Source: Chitinophagales bacterium (GTDB lineage Bacteria; Bacteroidota; Bacteroidia; Chitinophagales; JADIYW01). From it: a stretch of 64,000 bases of DNA. The stretch spans positions 128,915 through 192,914 of the forward strand of contig JACJXS010000012.1 in assembly GCA_020636545.1 (NCBI GenBank), written 5' to 3'. The notes under the pieces are model-generated. The model was given only the letters and a program-made list of their open reading frames with translations. It had not been told where the DNA came from and did not search any database. Within the stretch, counting starts at the first letter, position 1. Every line of letters begins with the position of its first letter. Positions 17,085 to 25,966 of the stretch are shown piece after piece. The translations under genes and the position numbers were made by a program.

Positions 17085-17909
17085 ATGAAAAAAATAATAA
17101 TTATGGCTATTGCCATCTTTAGTTTAGCGTTAATTTCTTGTGAAAAAGAGACTAATGAAAATAAAATTAAAAAAGTTCAAGAAATTAACGACGATAATTA
17201 TATTGTTGAATTATATACTGAAACTGGAAAATTCCAAACTGGTTACAATGAAATTTTTATAAAAGTAAAAGGAAAAAATACAGACAATTACATTGAAAAT
17301 ATCAATATCAATTGGTATCCTGAAATGCAAATGATGGATAAAAAACATTCTTGTCCACGTTCATCAGTAGAAAAAGTTGCTGGTGAAACTTTCTTACAAA
17401 AAGGTTATATTATTTTCCAAATGGCTGGAAATACAATGGAGCATTGGAATTTAACAATTACCTTAAATGATGGAGAACAAACAGTCATTACAGAGCAAAT
17501 TAATGTACAAGCAGCTACTTATAAAAATGTGGCAACCTTTAAAGATACTATAAGTGGAAAAAAATATGTAATTGCTTTAATTCAACCTCAGAAGCCAACT
17601 GTTGCAACCAATGATTTAAGCTTTGGTTTGTTTGAAATGGAATCTATGTCCAATTTCCTTCCAGTTACAAATTTCACAATTCTTTTTGATCCAAGAATGC
17701 CAAGTATGGAAAACCATTCTTCTCCAAACAATACCCAACCATCTTACAATAATGTTGATGGTTTATATCATGGAAAATTATCTTTAACAATGACTGGCGA
17801 ATGGAAGCTCAACTTAATTATAAAAAATGCAGTTGGCGATATTATTCAAGGAAATGCTGTTTCAGAAACTGAAGACAGTAATTTATACCTAATGTTAGAA
17901 GCGAAATAA
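17085..17909 (+). CDS. lipoprotein with FixH/YtkA-like domains, metal-linked
   Basis: The ATG at 17085 is chosen because it opens a lipoprotein signal with LISC ending at Cys19; the longer frame from 16962 only adds untypical sequence. The 274-residue product appears to hold two related beta-sandwich units: one around EMQMMDKKHSCP to HWNLTITL and one around DPRMPSMENHSSP to LSLTMTGEWKLNLIIK. The second matches the YtkA/FixH style (a Met/His-rich segment followed by a 'G.Y.g.l.m.G.W' pattern). Methionine- and histidine-rich patches suggest Cu(I)/Cu(II) binding (inference). It lies just upstream of a copper-type TonB receptor, separated by a strong hairpin. Confidence 0.75.
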   Translation: MKKIIIMAIAIFSLALISCEKETNENKIKKVQEINDDNYIVELYTETGKFQTGYNEIFIKVKGKNTDNYIENININWYPEMQMMDKKHSCPRSSVEKVAGETFLQKGYIIFQMAGNTMEHWNLTITLNDGEQTVITEQINVQAATYKNVATFKDTISGKKYVIALIQPQKPTVATNDLSFGLFEMESMSNFLPVTNFTILFDPRMPSMENHSSPNNTQPSYNNVDGLYHGKLSLTMTGEWKLNLIIKNAVGDIIQGNAVSETEDSNLYLMLEAK

Positions 17910-17923
17910 TACGCTTATTATTT

Positions 17924-17959
17924 AAAATGCAAAGTGCAGATTTTTGCACTTTGCATTTT
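17924..17959 (+). terminator. 15-bp hairpin with T tract between lipoprotein and TonB receptor
   Basis: AAAATGCAAAGTGCA (17924-17938) pairs perfectly with TGCACTTTGCATTTT (17945-17959) over a 6-base loop and runs into a T tract. It sits in the 65-base gap before the receptor ATG. It is either a terminator that separates two transcripts or an attenuator lowering receptor expression. Confidence 0.85.
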
Positions 17960-17974
17960 TATAAATTTTATAAG

Positions 17975-20026
17975 ATGAAAAAAATAATTTTTATACTGCT
18001 GTTTTTCCTCAGTTTTATAAGTCTTTTAGCACAAGACGACATAACAGATTCAATTCCAGAAATAAAAGAATTAGACGAAGTAATTGTCCTTAGTAAAACA
18101 AGTAAAAACGTAGGCAAACAATTCAAAACGATGTCCACATTAGATGAATATTTAGAAAAATCATCTAAAATAACTTTAATAAGGAGAGGTGGTTATGCTT
18201 GGGAACCCTTGATAAATAACATGTCTTCTGAACGTCTAAATATTACGATTGATGGTATGCATATTTTTGGAGCATGCACTGACAAAATGGACCCAGTAAC
18301 TTCTTATGTTGATGTATCTAATTTATCAGAAATCAATGTATCATCTGGACAAAGTGGAGCTTCAAATGGACCAACTGTTGGTGGCGGATTAAACTTAATT
18401 AGAACACAACATGACTTTTGTAATCCTGGTTGGAGTGGTGCTTTAGATTTTGGAATAGAATCAAATTCTGGTTTAGTTTCCACAGGAATAAATTTAAAAT
18501 ATACACATTCAAAATTTTTTATTGATGCAGATTTTACATATAGAAATGCCGATAATTATAAAGCGGGAAAAAATGTACTTGTAAAATTTTCGCAGTTTAC
18601 GAAATACAATACATCTGTCAATTTAGGTGTAAAAGTCAATGAAAAAAATTCAATATCAGCTTCCTATATTTTTGATAATGCTATCAATGTTGGATACCCA
18701 GCACTGCCAATGGATGTTTCCTTAGCTCGTGCATCAATTGCTAATATACAACACAGTGCTTTTGATCTCAATAATTTTATTAAAGAGTGGGAAACTAAAG
18801 TCTATTTCAATACTATTCAACATGTAATGGATGATACCAAACGCCCAAGTGTTCCTATTCACATGGATATGCCAGGTTGGAGTACTACTTATGGTTTAAA
18901 CTCAAGAATGGAAGCATTGAAAAACAAACATAAGATGTCATTTAATTTGAATGCTTACCACAATCAATCTAAAGCTGAAATGACTATGTATCCAAACAAC
19001 AAAGAAGAACCTTTGATGTTTATGTACACATGGCCTGATATTAGAACAACTTATGTTGGCATTTCAGTAAAAGATAGAGTTCAACTTACTGAAAATCATA
19101 ATATACAATATGCTTTAAGTGCAGGATATCACCAAAATTATGTTGCCAATGAATTTGGATTAAATAGTTTAAAAATTTTTTATCCTAATATGCAAGCAAG
19201 TAAAAAACGTGGCCTATATAGTACTCAAATTGGATATACTTTCAACAAAAGAAATTTTGAACTCAATACTGGATTTGCTTACGGCGAGCGAGCTCCATCA
19301 GTTTCTGAGGCTTATGGATTCTATCTTTTTAATAGTTTTGACAAGTATGATTATATTGGTAATCCAAATTTAAAAAATGAGCAATCTATTGAAAGCAATT
19401 TGGGTTTAACTTATAAAATATCCAGGTTTAAAGCAAATGTTTCGGCTACTTACTTCCATATTTTAGATTATATAATTGGCAAACATAATCCTAAATATAC
19501 ACCTATGACTATAGGTGCGACAGGTGTTAGAGAATATAGTGCTTTAAAATCTGTAAATATTTTATCAACAGATTTATCTTTGGAATATCGTCCAATCAAT
19601 GCATTAAAAACAAGAGCCTTTTTCTCATACAGTTATGGAAAAGACCATCAAAAACAACAATTACCACTAATTCGTCCTTTTAGTTTCAATATGGGTATTA
19701 CTTATCTAATTAAAAGTGTGGATTTAGAATTAGCAATTGATGGTGCATCCAAACAATATACATACAGCAAACAATATGGAGAATCGGAAACACCAGCTTT
19801 TGCCATATTAAATTTTTATGGCGGCTATGTTTTAGAAAAACCAAATTATAAATTACAATTAAGGTTTGGCGTTGAAAACATATTAAATACTTACTATTCA
19901 ACTTATTCAGATTGGAATCACATACCAAGAAAAGGTAGAAATTTCTTTATAAGCATCTCTTATCAATTCAAGAAGTCAAAAAAAGAAATAAGTGAGCCTG
20001 AAGACCATTTAGGACATATTCATTAA
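17975..20026 (+). CDS. TonB-dependent outer-membrane receptor, copper type (OprC/NosA-like)
   Basis: A 683-residue TonB-dependent receptor: signal peptide ending LLAQ, a plug domain from about residue 30, and a 22-strand-type barrel. The plug contains FGACTDKMDP with Cys101 and Met105 (CxxxM), and the barrel has QHVMDD with His283 and Met285 (HxM). That pair is the copper-binding CxxxM-HxM signature known from OprC and NosA, so the likely cargo is copper. A second Met/His patch (HMDMP) follows. No carboxypeptidase-like N-terminal domain is present, unlike SusC proteins. The C-terminus ends HLGHIH. The start at ATG 17975 fits the signal peptide; the longer frame from 17927 would run through the upstream hairpin. 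Confidence 0.87.
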   Translation: MKKIIFILLFFLSFISLLAQDDITDSIPEIKELDEVIVLSKTSKNVGKQFKTMSTLDEYLEKSSKITLIRRGGYAWEPLINNMSSERLNITIDGMHIFGACTDKMDPVTSYVDVSNLSEINVSSGQSGASNGPTVGGGLNLIRTQHDFCNPGWSGALDFGIESNSGLVSTGINLKYTHSKFFIDADFTYRNADNYKAGKNVLVKFSQFTKYNTSVNLGVKVNEKNSISASYIFDNAINVGYPALPMDVSLARASIANIQHSAFDLNNFIKEWETKVYFNTIQHVMDDTKRPSVPIHMDMPGWSTTYGLNSRMEALKNKHKMSFNLNAYHNQSKAEMTMYPNNKEEPLMFMYTWPDIRTTYVGISVKDRVQLTENHNIQYALSAGYHQNYVANEFGLNSLKIFYPNMQASKKRGLYSTQIGYTFNKRNFELNTGFAYGERAPSVSEAYGFYLFNSFDKYDYIGNPNLKNEQSIESNLGLTYKISRFKANVSATYFHILDYIIGKHNPKYTPMTIGATGVREYSALKSVNILSTDLSLEYRPINALKTRAFFSYSYGKDHQKQQLPLIRPFSFNMGITYLIKSVDLELAIDGASKQYTYSKQYGESETPAFAILNFYGGYVLEKPNYKLQLRFGVENILNTYYSTYSDWNHIPRKGRNFFISISYQFKKSKKEISEPEDHLGHIH

Positions 20027-20036
20027 TGAATTACTA

Positions 20037-20939
20037 TTATCGTTGTTCGTATAATTGTTTGTATTTATCACGAAAACTTTTGGCATTAATTGGTCGAGTC
20101 ATAATCACTTCATTGTCCACAATAAGTTTGACAAAATATTTATCATTTTGATAAACAGTAAAATCAAATTCATACTTAATTTTTTGTCCATTACTGGGTT
20201 GATATTGCTTTTGATTAAATAATTCTCTTACTAAGATTCCAGTTGTATCAAACATTGCAACTTGAATATCATGTGGACTTTGCATACCAAATTGAAAATA
20301 ACCACTCAATGTTTCTTTGGGGGGTACATAGTAATTATATCTATAGTTATTTAACTCTTCAGGTTTTGGCATTGGCATACCCGTTAATTTATTTAAAAAC
20401 AAACGTAAACTATTTTGCTCTATGGTATCAGAACCATAAATTTCCGCCAATCTATCTCTTTGTACAAATGTCCACACAGCATTTTGTCCACAAGAAGTAA
20501 AATATTTATTAGCAGAAATATATTTTGCTAATTTAATTAAAGTATCATTTTTATTTGTTTTAAGAGAATAAATAGAAGCTACACCTCCTGCCCTATCCCA
20601 AGGCTCGATACACATTGCTTTTACTTTAACCATTTTAGATTGTTTAGGAGATAAATCTACAATTAAATCTTCCGTAACTATTAAGGTTTGTTCTTCTTCA
20701 TTTGCTGGTTCTAATAGCGTACCTGCTGGCATATTAATTTCCAAATAATCCATTGAATTATTATTCATATTGGCTAAAACTGGTTCATAATAATGCGTGC
20801 TATTTTCGTTCCCTAACATCGAAATGGAGATTGCATTATTTTTAACTGCAAGACCTAAATCTATCTTTTGTTTTTCAGCTGCTGACATACAAAATAGAGC
20901 AACTAAACTAATAAAAAGCATTTGTTTTATATTTATCAT
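20037..20939 (-). CDS. secreted protein of unknown function
   Basis: A 300-residue protein with a signal peptide (KQMLFISLVALFCMSAAE). The mature chain looks mostly beta in its first 120 residues and again at its end (IQVAMFDTTGILVRELF, then a strand-rich tail resembling a secretion-associated beta sandwich), with a helical middle. Two cysteines (in AMCIEPW and TSCGQN) may pair. No named family recognised. It converges with the TonB receptor gene 10 bases away and is followed upstream on the same strand by a GSCFA protein. It is probably periplasmic or surface. Confidence 0.7.
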   Translation of the reverse strand: MINIKQMLFISLVALFCMSAAEKQKIDLGLAVKNNAISISMLGNENSTHYYEPVLANMNNNSMDYLEINMPAGTLLEPANEEEQTLIVTEDLIVDLSPKQSKMVKVKAMCIEPWDRAGGVASIYSLKTNKNDTLIKLAKYISANKYFTSCGQNAVWTFVQRDRLAEIYGSDTIEQNSLRLFLNKLTGMPMPKPEELNNYRYNYYVPPKETLSGYFQFGMQSPHDIQVAMFDTTGILVRELFNQKQYQPSNGQKIKYEFDFTVYQNDKYFVKLIVDNEVIMTRPINAKSFRDKYKQLYEQR

Positions 20940-20976
20940 AACTTAAGTTTTCACAATTAACGAAATAATTTAAACT

Positions 20977-21915
20977 TTATTGTATTACCATTTGGAATTT
21001 ACGCTCCAATTCAAACTTTAAGGCTTCTAATTTTTTATAATGTTTTTCTTGCTCAAATTGTGGCTTGTGTTGTTTAAATTTCAAGTAGGCTTCAATTTCT
21101 TTTACATATAATTTTGTTGGTTCATCATAATACATTTGTTGAAAATAATCAATTACATAATCGATTCCCATTTGGTTTGGATGACACAAATCTCTTTCAT
21201 AAAAACGATAATCACGCAAATCATCTAAAATCAACTCATAAGCAGGAAAGTAGCTAACATTTTTATACTTTTCTATCCAATCATGAACACAATAAATTAA
21301 TCGGCTTTTACTTTTATTATTTTCAATCAAGCCATCTCGCCAATGTCGCACTGGACTAATCGTACAAATAATATTAATATCAGGATTAAAAGCCTTAATA
21401 TTTCGATAAAAGGTATCAAATGCTTGCTGAATAGGCTCTAAACTTAAAAAGTATTTTTTGAATTGATTACTCGGAAATTTATGGCAATTAGAGACTATTT
21501 TTTGTTGCTCTAAAAGTTCATAAACAATAGATGAACCAAAAGTCAAAAATAAATATTTCGTATCTTTCAAATGTGTTCTAGCCTTTTCTATAGAAAGATT
21601 TATTTGTTCTAAACAAATTGTCTTATCCAAATGACTAAAACGTCCATGATGTTCCCAACTGTGCCACAAATTTTGATTAAACACTAAATCCTTTTCTGTA
21701 TAGATTCTATTATCCATCAACTGTTGTATTTCATTAAAAATAGCTATTGGATGATAGACAATACCAAATGGATTAATTTCAACATCAAAGCTATTCGTCT
21801 TCAAATAATTACCAATATTTTCAGCAAAACAAGAACCTATAAAAAATAATTTATTTTTAAAATTTAGTTTAATATCTGTATGTAAAATAGGCAAATCTAA
21901 TTTTAATGGAATCAT
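20977..21915 (-). CDS. GSCFA domain protein
   Basis: A 312-residue protein of the GSCFA family. The eponymous motif is seen as FFIGSCFAENIG about 27 residues in, and a second block SSIVYELL and later DLCHPNQMGIDYVIDYF supply the Ser and Asp-x-x-His pattern of SGNH-like esterases, so an acyl-esterase activity is plausible but unproven. Start chosen at ATG 21915, which puts the motif at the usual distance; an ATG at 21936 would add seven residues. It diverges from the T9SS plug gene with 30 bases between starts, so promoters overlap. Confidence 0.85.
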   Translation of the reverse strand: MIPLKLDLPILHTDIKLNFKNKLFFIGSCFAENIGNYLKTNSFDVEINPFGIVYHPIAIFNEIQQLMDNRIYTEKDLVFNQNLWHSWEHHGRFSHLDKTICLEQINLSIEKARTHLKDTKYLFLTFGSSIVYELLEQQKIVSNCHKFPSNQFKKYFLSLEPIQQAFDTFYRNIKAFNPDINIICTISPVRHWRDGLIENNKSKSRLIYCVHDWIEKYKNVSYFPAYELILDDLRDYRFYERDLCHPNQMGIDYVIDYFQQMYYDEPTKLYVKEIEAYLKFKQHKPQFEQEKHYKKLEALKFELERKFQMVIQ

Positions 21916-21945
21916 TTCGGAACAATTTTTGTACATTAGTAAACA

Positions 21946-23205
21946 ATGAAATTAAGGAAAATTATATTCTTATGTCTGTTTTTTTTTAGTGTTATATCCT
22001 ATGCAAAAGTTTACCAAACTCAAATTTTTGATAATAACATAAGGACTGTGCAACTTTTTCCAAGTGGAAAACCTTTATTAATGCCGATTATCGGATTAAA
22101 TTCTGGCGAAACGTTAGAATTACATTTCGATGATTTATCCATGAATAATCATGCTTTTTATTATACCGTAGTGCAATGTCATACAGATTGGACACCAACT
22201 ATTCTAAATCCTATGGAATATATCAATGGCTTTATTGAATCCACCATTTTTGATTATGATTATTCCAACAGCACCAAACAAGAATATATACATTATAAAA
22301 TGGAATTCCCCAATAATGATATGAAAATTACAAAATCTGGAAATTATGCATTGTTAGTTTATACTGACAATATGCAAAATCCAGTTTTTACTTATCGTTT
22401 TATGGTAGTTGAAAGTTTAGTTAGTATAGATGCAAAAGTAGCGTATCCACGAAATTATTATGATAGAGAAAAATATCAAGATATTACTTTTAGTATAAAC
22501 AATAATAACTTTACTATCAATAATCCTCAAGCAGAAATCAAAGCAACAGTTTTGCAAAATAATAGATGGGACAATTCAATAGAAAATGTTCCTCCTTATA
22601 TGGTTGGTTTTAAATCTATAAACTACGATTATTCTAATAAATTTTTATTTCCTTCGGGTAGAGAATTTAGACAATTTGATTTACGTTCATTACGTTTCAA
22701 AGGTCAAGGTATTCGATATTTAGATGTTGCTAAAAATGAGAACCAAGTTTACCTTTCTTTTGACCAAGTGATGATGAATCAGAAATATAATTTTTTTCAA
22801 GACTTAAATGGTGGTTATTATATTCATACTTTTGATTATCCAAATTATTTAACTGAATCTGATTATAGTTGGGTACAATTTTATTTAGATTACAAACAAC
22901 CTTTAGCACTTGGCAAAGTATATGTAGTTGGAGCTTTTAATAATTGGATTTGCGATGCTAATTCACAAATGCATTATAGCGAAAATGAAGCTGCATATAC
23001 TGCAAATATTTTTTTAAAGCAAGGTTTCTATAACTATGCTTATGTGTATGAAGATGAAAATGGGAATAAAGATTTTTTCCAGATGGAAGGTTATTATTAT
23101 AACACTGAAAATGATTATACCATTTTAGTTTATTACACACCTTTGGGCGAAAGATACGATCGTCTAATTGCTGTAAGAAGTATTAATTCAATTCGCAATC
23201 GTTAA
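21946..23205 (+). CDS. type IX secretion system plug protein (DUF5103)
   Basis: A 419-residue protein with a signal peptide ending ISYA. It carries the DUF5103 features: an N-terminal sandwich starting VYQTQIFDNNIRTVQLFP, the HTDWTP segment, YPRNYYDREKYQDI and the later WVQFYLDY with a carbohydrate-module-like segment VVGAFNNWIC. Members of this family plug the periplasmic side of the SprA translocon in the resting T9SS. It lies upstream of gldC on the same strand, which supports a secretion or gliding role, although a promoter-like box separates them. The family call is firm; its dynamics here are inferred. Confidence 0.85.
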   Translation: MKLRKIIFLCLFFFSVISYAKVYQTQIFDNNIRTVQLFPSGKPLLMPIIGLNSGETLELHFDDLSMNNHAFYYTVVQCHTDWTPTILNPMEYINGFIESTIFDYDYSNSTKQEYIHYKMEFPNNDMKITKSGNYALLVYTDNMQNPVFTYRFMVVESLVSIDAKVAYPRNYYDREKYQDITFSINNNNFTINNPQAEIKATVLQNNRWDNSIENVPPYMVGFKSINYDYSNKFLFPSGREFRQFDLRSLRFKGQGIRYLDVAKNENQVYLSFDQVMMNQKYNFFQDLNGGYYIHTFDYPNYLTESDYSWVQFYLDYKQPLALGKVYVVGAFNNWICDANSQMHYSENEAAYTANIFLKQGFYNYAYVYEDENGNKDFFQMEGYYYNTENDYTILVYYTPLGERYDRLIAVRSINSIRNR

Positions 23206-23288
23206 TATATCACGCTAAAAATCATTTAGATTTAATGATTACGATAAGTATAAAAAGGTCAATTTCCATAGAATAATATAAAAAAGCG

Positions 23289-23296
23289 TACTTTTG
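23289..23296 (+). promoter_or_regulatory. -7 box (TACTTTTG) of gldC
   Basis: TACTTTTG matches TAnnTTTG and lies 14 bases before the gldC ATG. No clear -33 TTG at the right distance was found, so a very short leader or a weak promoter is implied. Confidence 0.45.
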
Positions 23297-23310
23297 TGCA
23301 AAAAATTATC

Positions 23311-23664
23311 ATGGGAAAAACATCTGAAATAAAATTTATAGTTAATCTTGACGAACAACAAATGCCTGAAAATATTACTTGGTCTGCTTCGGATAGCACT
23401 AATCAAACAGGTGAGCCATGCAAAAGTATGATGATTGCACTTTGGGATGGTAATGAAAAAAATACTTTAAATATCAATCTTTGGACAAAAGATATGCAAG
23501 TTGATGAGATGCACACACATTTCTTCCAAACGCTTTTAAATTTAGGCGATTCTTATTTTAGAGCAACTGCAAATCCTTATGTACGTGAAGAAATCAAACA
23601 ATTCTGCATGGATTTGGCAGACAAAACAAGAGCTTGGGAAGAATCTGAGAGAAAAGATGTTTGA
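23311..23664 (+). CDS. gldC: gliding motility protein GldC
   Basis: A 117-residue soluble protein matching GldC: MGKTSEIKFIVNLDEQQMPE, then ITWSASDS, the LWDGNEKNTLNINLWTKDM block and VDEMHTHFFQTLLNLGDSY. GldC is linked to gliding motility and T9SS function in Bacteroidota, though its exact action is not settled. The ATG at 23311 is taken; a GTG at 23296 overlaps the promoter box and is unlikely. The stop overlaps the next gene's start by 8 bases (ATGTTTGA), so the oxidoreductase is translationally coupled. Confidence 0.93.
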   Translation: MGKTSEIKFIVNLDEQQMPENITWSASDSTNQTGEPCKSMMIALWDGNEKNTLNINLWTKDMQVDEMHTHFFQTLLNLGDSYFRATANPYVREEIKQFCMDLADKTRAWEESERKDV

Positions 23665-24691
23665 TTTTTTAATTATAGGGCAAGGTATTGCAGGTACAAT
23701 GTTGGCATACCAAGCACAACAAAAAGGCTTTAGTGTCTGTGCTTTTGATACACATAATCCAAATTCGGCTTCTAATGTAGCAAGTGGCGTAGTCAATCCG
23801 ATTACTGGTAGAAAAATGCTCAAAACTTGGAAAGCAGATACGATTATTCCTTACGCCATCGATACTTATAAAGCTATTGAAAAAGAATTGGACATTAAAT
23901 TTATTCATGAAATACCTATTGCAAAAATTATTACTTCCGAAGAAGATGTTAATTTATGGAACAGTAAACTAGAAGATTCTAGGTATCAAAACAATATTTC
24001 GCCAATTCAATCCTTAAATAATCCTCACATTAACGAAGCTTTTGGTGTTGGTTTTATTCAACCAACCTTTTGGATGAACATGAAAATTATGGTTCAAAAA
24101 ATCAGAACTAACTTGCTGAAAAACAATTTATTATTTGAAGAAAATTTTAATTATAGTTTAATAGAATTTGACGATACAATAAAATATAAAAACATAGAAG
24201 CAAAATATATCATCTTTGCTGAAGGTTTTAATATTCAAAACAATCCATTTTTTAATTTTATACCTTTCAAACCAGCAAAAGGTGAGCAATTTAAAATTTA
24301 TTCTAAGGAATTAAAATTAGATTATATTATCAACAAAAATATTTTTATAATTCCTTTAGGTAATGATACATACCATGTTGGTTCAACTTATATTTGGGAT
24401 GATGAAACAGAAATGGTAACTGAAGAAGGCAGAAAAGAAGTCTTAACTAAATTGGATAAAATTGTCAAATGCAAATATGAAGTTATTGATGAAAAAGCAG
24501 GAATTCGTCCAACCATCAAAGACCGAAGACCAGTTTTAGGTGCACATCCAGAGCATAAAAATATGTATGTTTATAACGGAATGGGAACAAAAGGCATCTC
24601 ATTAGCTCCTTATTTTTCTAATGAATTAATATTGCATATCACTGAAAACAAAGAAATAGATAAAGAAATAGGTATTCAACGATTTATTTAA
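23657..24691 (+). CDS. FAD-dependent oxidoreductase (DAO family)
   Basis: Start at ATG 23657 puts the flavin-binding Rossmann motif at the expected place (FDFLIIGQGIAGT, GxGxxG at residues 8-13). The 344-residue protein has the layout of a D-amino-acid-oxidase-type enzyme, with the second FAD contact in SNVASGVVNPITGRK and the C-terminal GIRPTIKDRRPVLG and NGMGTKGISLAP that closes the FAD site. It oxidises an amine or amino acid type substrate, not identified. Its start overlaps gldC, so they share a transcript, but no functional link is known. Confidence 0.88.
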   Translation: MFDFLIIGQGIAGTMLAYQAQQKGFSVCAFDTHNPNSASNVASGVVNPITGRKMLKTWKADTIIPYAIDTYKAIEKELDIKFIHEIPIAKIITSEEDVNLWNSKLEDSRYQNNISPIQSLNNPHINEAFGVGFIQPTFWMNMKIMVQKIRTNLLKNNLLFEENFNYSLIEFDDTIKYKNIEAKYIIFAEGFNIQNNPFFNFIPFKPAKGEQFKIYSKELKLDYIINKNIFIIPLGNDTYHVGSTYIWDDETEMVTEEGRKEVLTKLDKIVKCKYEVIDEKAGIRPTIKDRRPVLGAHPEHKNMYVYNGMGTKGISLAPYFSNELILHITENKEIDKEIGIQRFI

Positions 24692-24709
24692 TAAACACAA
24701 CATAAACCT

Positions 24710-25441
24710 TTAAAAATCAAAATCTTTTCCATTTTTATTCAACCATTTATCCCACTTCTTATAATCAGACATTGCAGACTCCACCCATTTCCAAAAATTA
24801 GGCGAATGGTTCATTTCTTTTAGATGTGCTAATTCGTGAACAATTACATAATCTATAACATTTGAGGGCAAAAGAAGAAGTTTGGTAGAAAAAACAATAG
24901 TTCTTTTAGAAGAACAACTCCCCCACTTTGAAGTCGTATAATTTAACTTAATCGCTTTGATATTTTCTTTAAAATATAAATCATTCAGATAGAAGGTTCT
25001 TTCAGAAATCTTAGAAATAAAATATTTTGTAGTAAATTTTGACAATAGATTTTGGATTACACTTACTTTTACCTTTTCATCTAAAGTTTTTAATAGATAA
25101 AATTCAATATTTCCATTTCCTTTGTAACTCAATTTGTTTTTTCCAGTTTCTATTTCAAAAACAGTTAAATAAAAGTCCATTTGAAAAATTTCTAGGTTCT
25201 TTTGATGGTAATCTTCTAGTTTCTTTTGATGTTTTTGATAAAGTGCTTTCTTTTCAATAACTTCTTTAGCCCAATCTAAATGAGCTTTCAGTCGCTTTTC
25301 TTTTTCATAATCAGGCAAAAACTTAGGCAATCTTACAATGATATTTTGTTGTGTAATAGAAACTCTTGAGTTTTTTCTATTCTCAACAAATACCTTTACT
25401 GCAACAGGAAAATCATTATATGCTTCTAAATCAAAATGCAT
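24710..25441 (-). CDS. YgjP/DUF45-type zinc metallopeptidase
   Basis: A 243-residue cytoplasmic protein of the WLM/YgjP family. The block SKWGSCSSKR (residues 171-180), the zinc motif HELAH at 202-206 and the third ligand NHSPNFWKWV with His212 are all present, so it should be an active zinc peptidase. The N-terminal 150 residues form the family's beta-rich domain with a coiled-coil-like helix (about 55-85). The physiological substrate is unknown in the family. It stands alone on the minus strand, converging with the FAD oxidoreductase 18 bases away. Confidence 0.9.
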   Translation of the reverse strand: MHFDLEAYNDFPVAVKVFVENRKNSRVSITQQNIIVRLPKFLPDYEKEKRLKAHLDWAKEVIEKKALYQKHQKKLEDYHQKNLEIFQMDFYLTVFEIETGKNKLSYKGNGNIEFYLLKTLDEKVKVSVIQNLLSKFTTKYFISKISERTFYLNDLYFKENIKAIKLNYTTSKWGSCSSKRTIVFSTKLLLLPSNVIDYVIVHELAHLKEMNHSPNFWKWVESAMSDYKKWDKWLNKNGKDFDF

Positions 25442-25520
25442 AATTCAAAAACAAGATAAGTAAAAATCTATCGAAGAAAAAAGTGTGGTTCTTAAACTTT
25501 CTTAAATTGCAGATAAGTTA

Positions 25521-25551
25521 TTGTATATATGGAAATTATCTAGTAATTTTA
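25521..25551 (+). promoter_or_regulatory. near-consensus promoter of the Cys-rich lipoprotein
   Basis: TTG at 25521-25523, 20 bases, then TAATTTTA at 25544-25551 (last base differs from TAnnTTTG), 23 bases before the ATG. Confidence 0.5.
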
Positions 25552-25574
25552 CAAAAAATATTAATACAAATTTT

Positions 25575-25871
25575 ATGAAACAATTTTTAAGTAGTTTATT
25601 ATTAGCTATCGTTCTTATTTTAAGTGTTAGTGCTTGTCAAAACAACTGTAAAAAAGGCGATGATGCTTGTTGTAGTTCTAAAAAAGAATGTTGCGACAAA
25701 AAAGAATGTAAAGAAGGTAAATGTACTCCAGAAGACAAATGTTGTGATGACTGTTCAGGAGAACCAAGTAAAGGCAAAGAATGTTGTGTTCATGATGCAG
25801 CCGCTACTGATTCTGCTACAACAAATGTAACTACAGCAGATACAACTGTAACTACAGAAGTTGCTAAATAA
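25575..25871 (+). CDS. cysteine-rich small lipoprotein
   Basis: A 98-residue lipoprotein. The ATG at 25575 opens a signal with SVSAC ending at Cys21. The next 50 residues hold 12 more cysteines, including four Cys-Cys pairs, interspersed with Lys, Asp and Glu (CKKGDDACCSSKKECCDKKE and following). The tail is Thr/Ala-rich (residues about 76-98), resembling a surface spacer. No family recognised. The density and pairing of cysteines suggest metal binding (metallothionein-like) or a heavily disulphide-bonded knot. It is monocistronic, with its own promoter and terminator. Confidence 0.8.
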   Translation: MKQFLSSLLLAIVLILSVSACQNNCKKGDDACCSSKKECCDKKECKEGKCTPEDKCCDDCSGEPSKGKECCVHDAAATDSATTNVTTADTTVTTEVAK

Positions 25872-25896
25872 TTAGTTACTAACATGTTTATAATCT

Positions 25897-25927
25897 AGGC
25901 TATTCCTCATTTGGGATAGCCTTTTTT
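25897..25927 (+). terminator. intrinsic terminator after the Cys-rich lipoprotein
   Basis: AGGCTATTCC pairs with GGGATAGCCT (10 bp, one G-T) over a 6-base loop and is followed by five Ts. Confidence 0.92.
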
Positions 25928-25942
25928 ATTTATACTTTTTTG

Positions 25943-25950
25943 TACCTTTG
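25943..25950 (+). promoter_or_regulatory. -7 box (TACCTTTG) of the metalloprotease gene
   Basis: Matches TAnnTTTG, 16 bases before the ATG at 25967. No -33 TTG at the standard spacing; the preceding terminator occupies that area. Confidence 0.5.
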
Positions 25951-25966
25951 GTAAAAAGTTCTATTT

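Noticed and set aside
21946..21975. Canonical promoter for the T9SS plug gene
   Set aside because: No TAnnTTTG with a TTG at 19-21 bases found in the short divergent gap.
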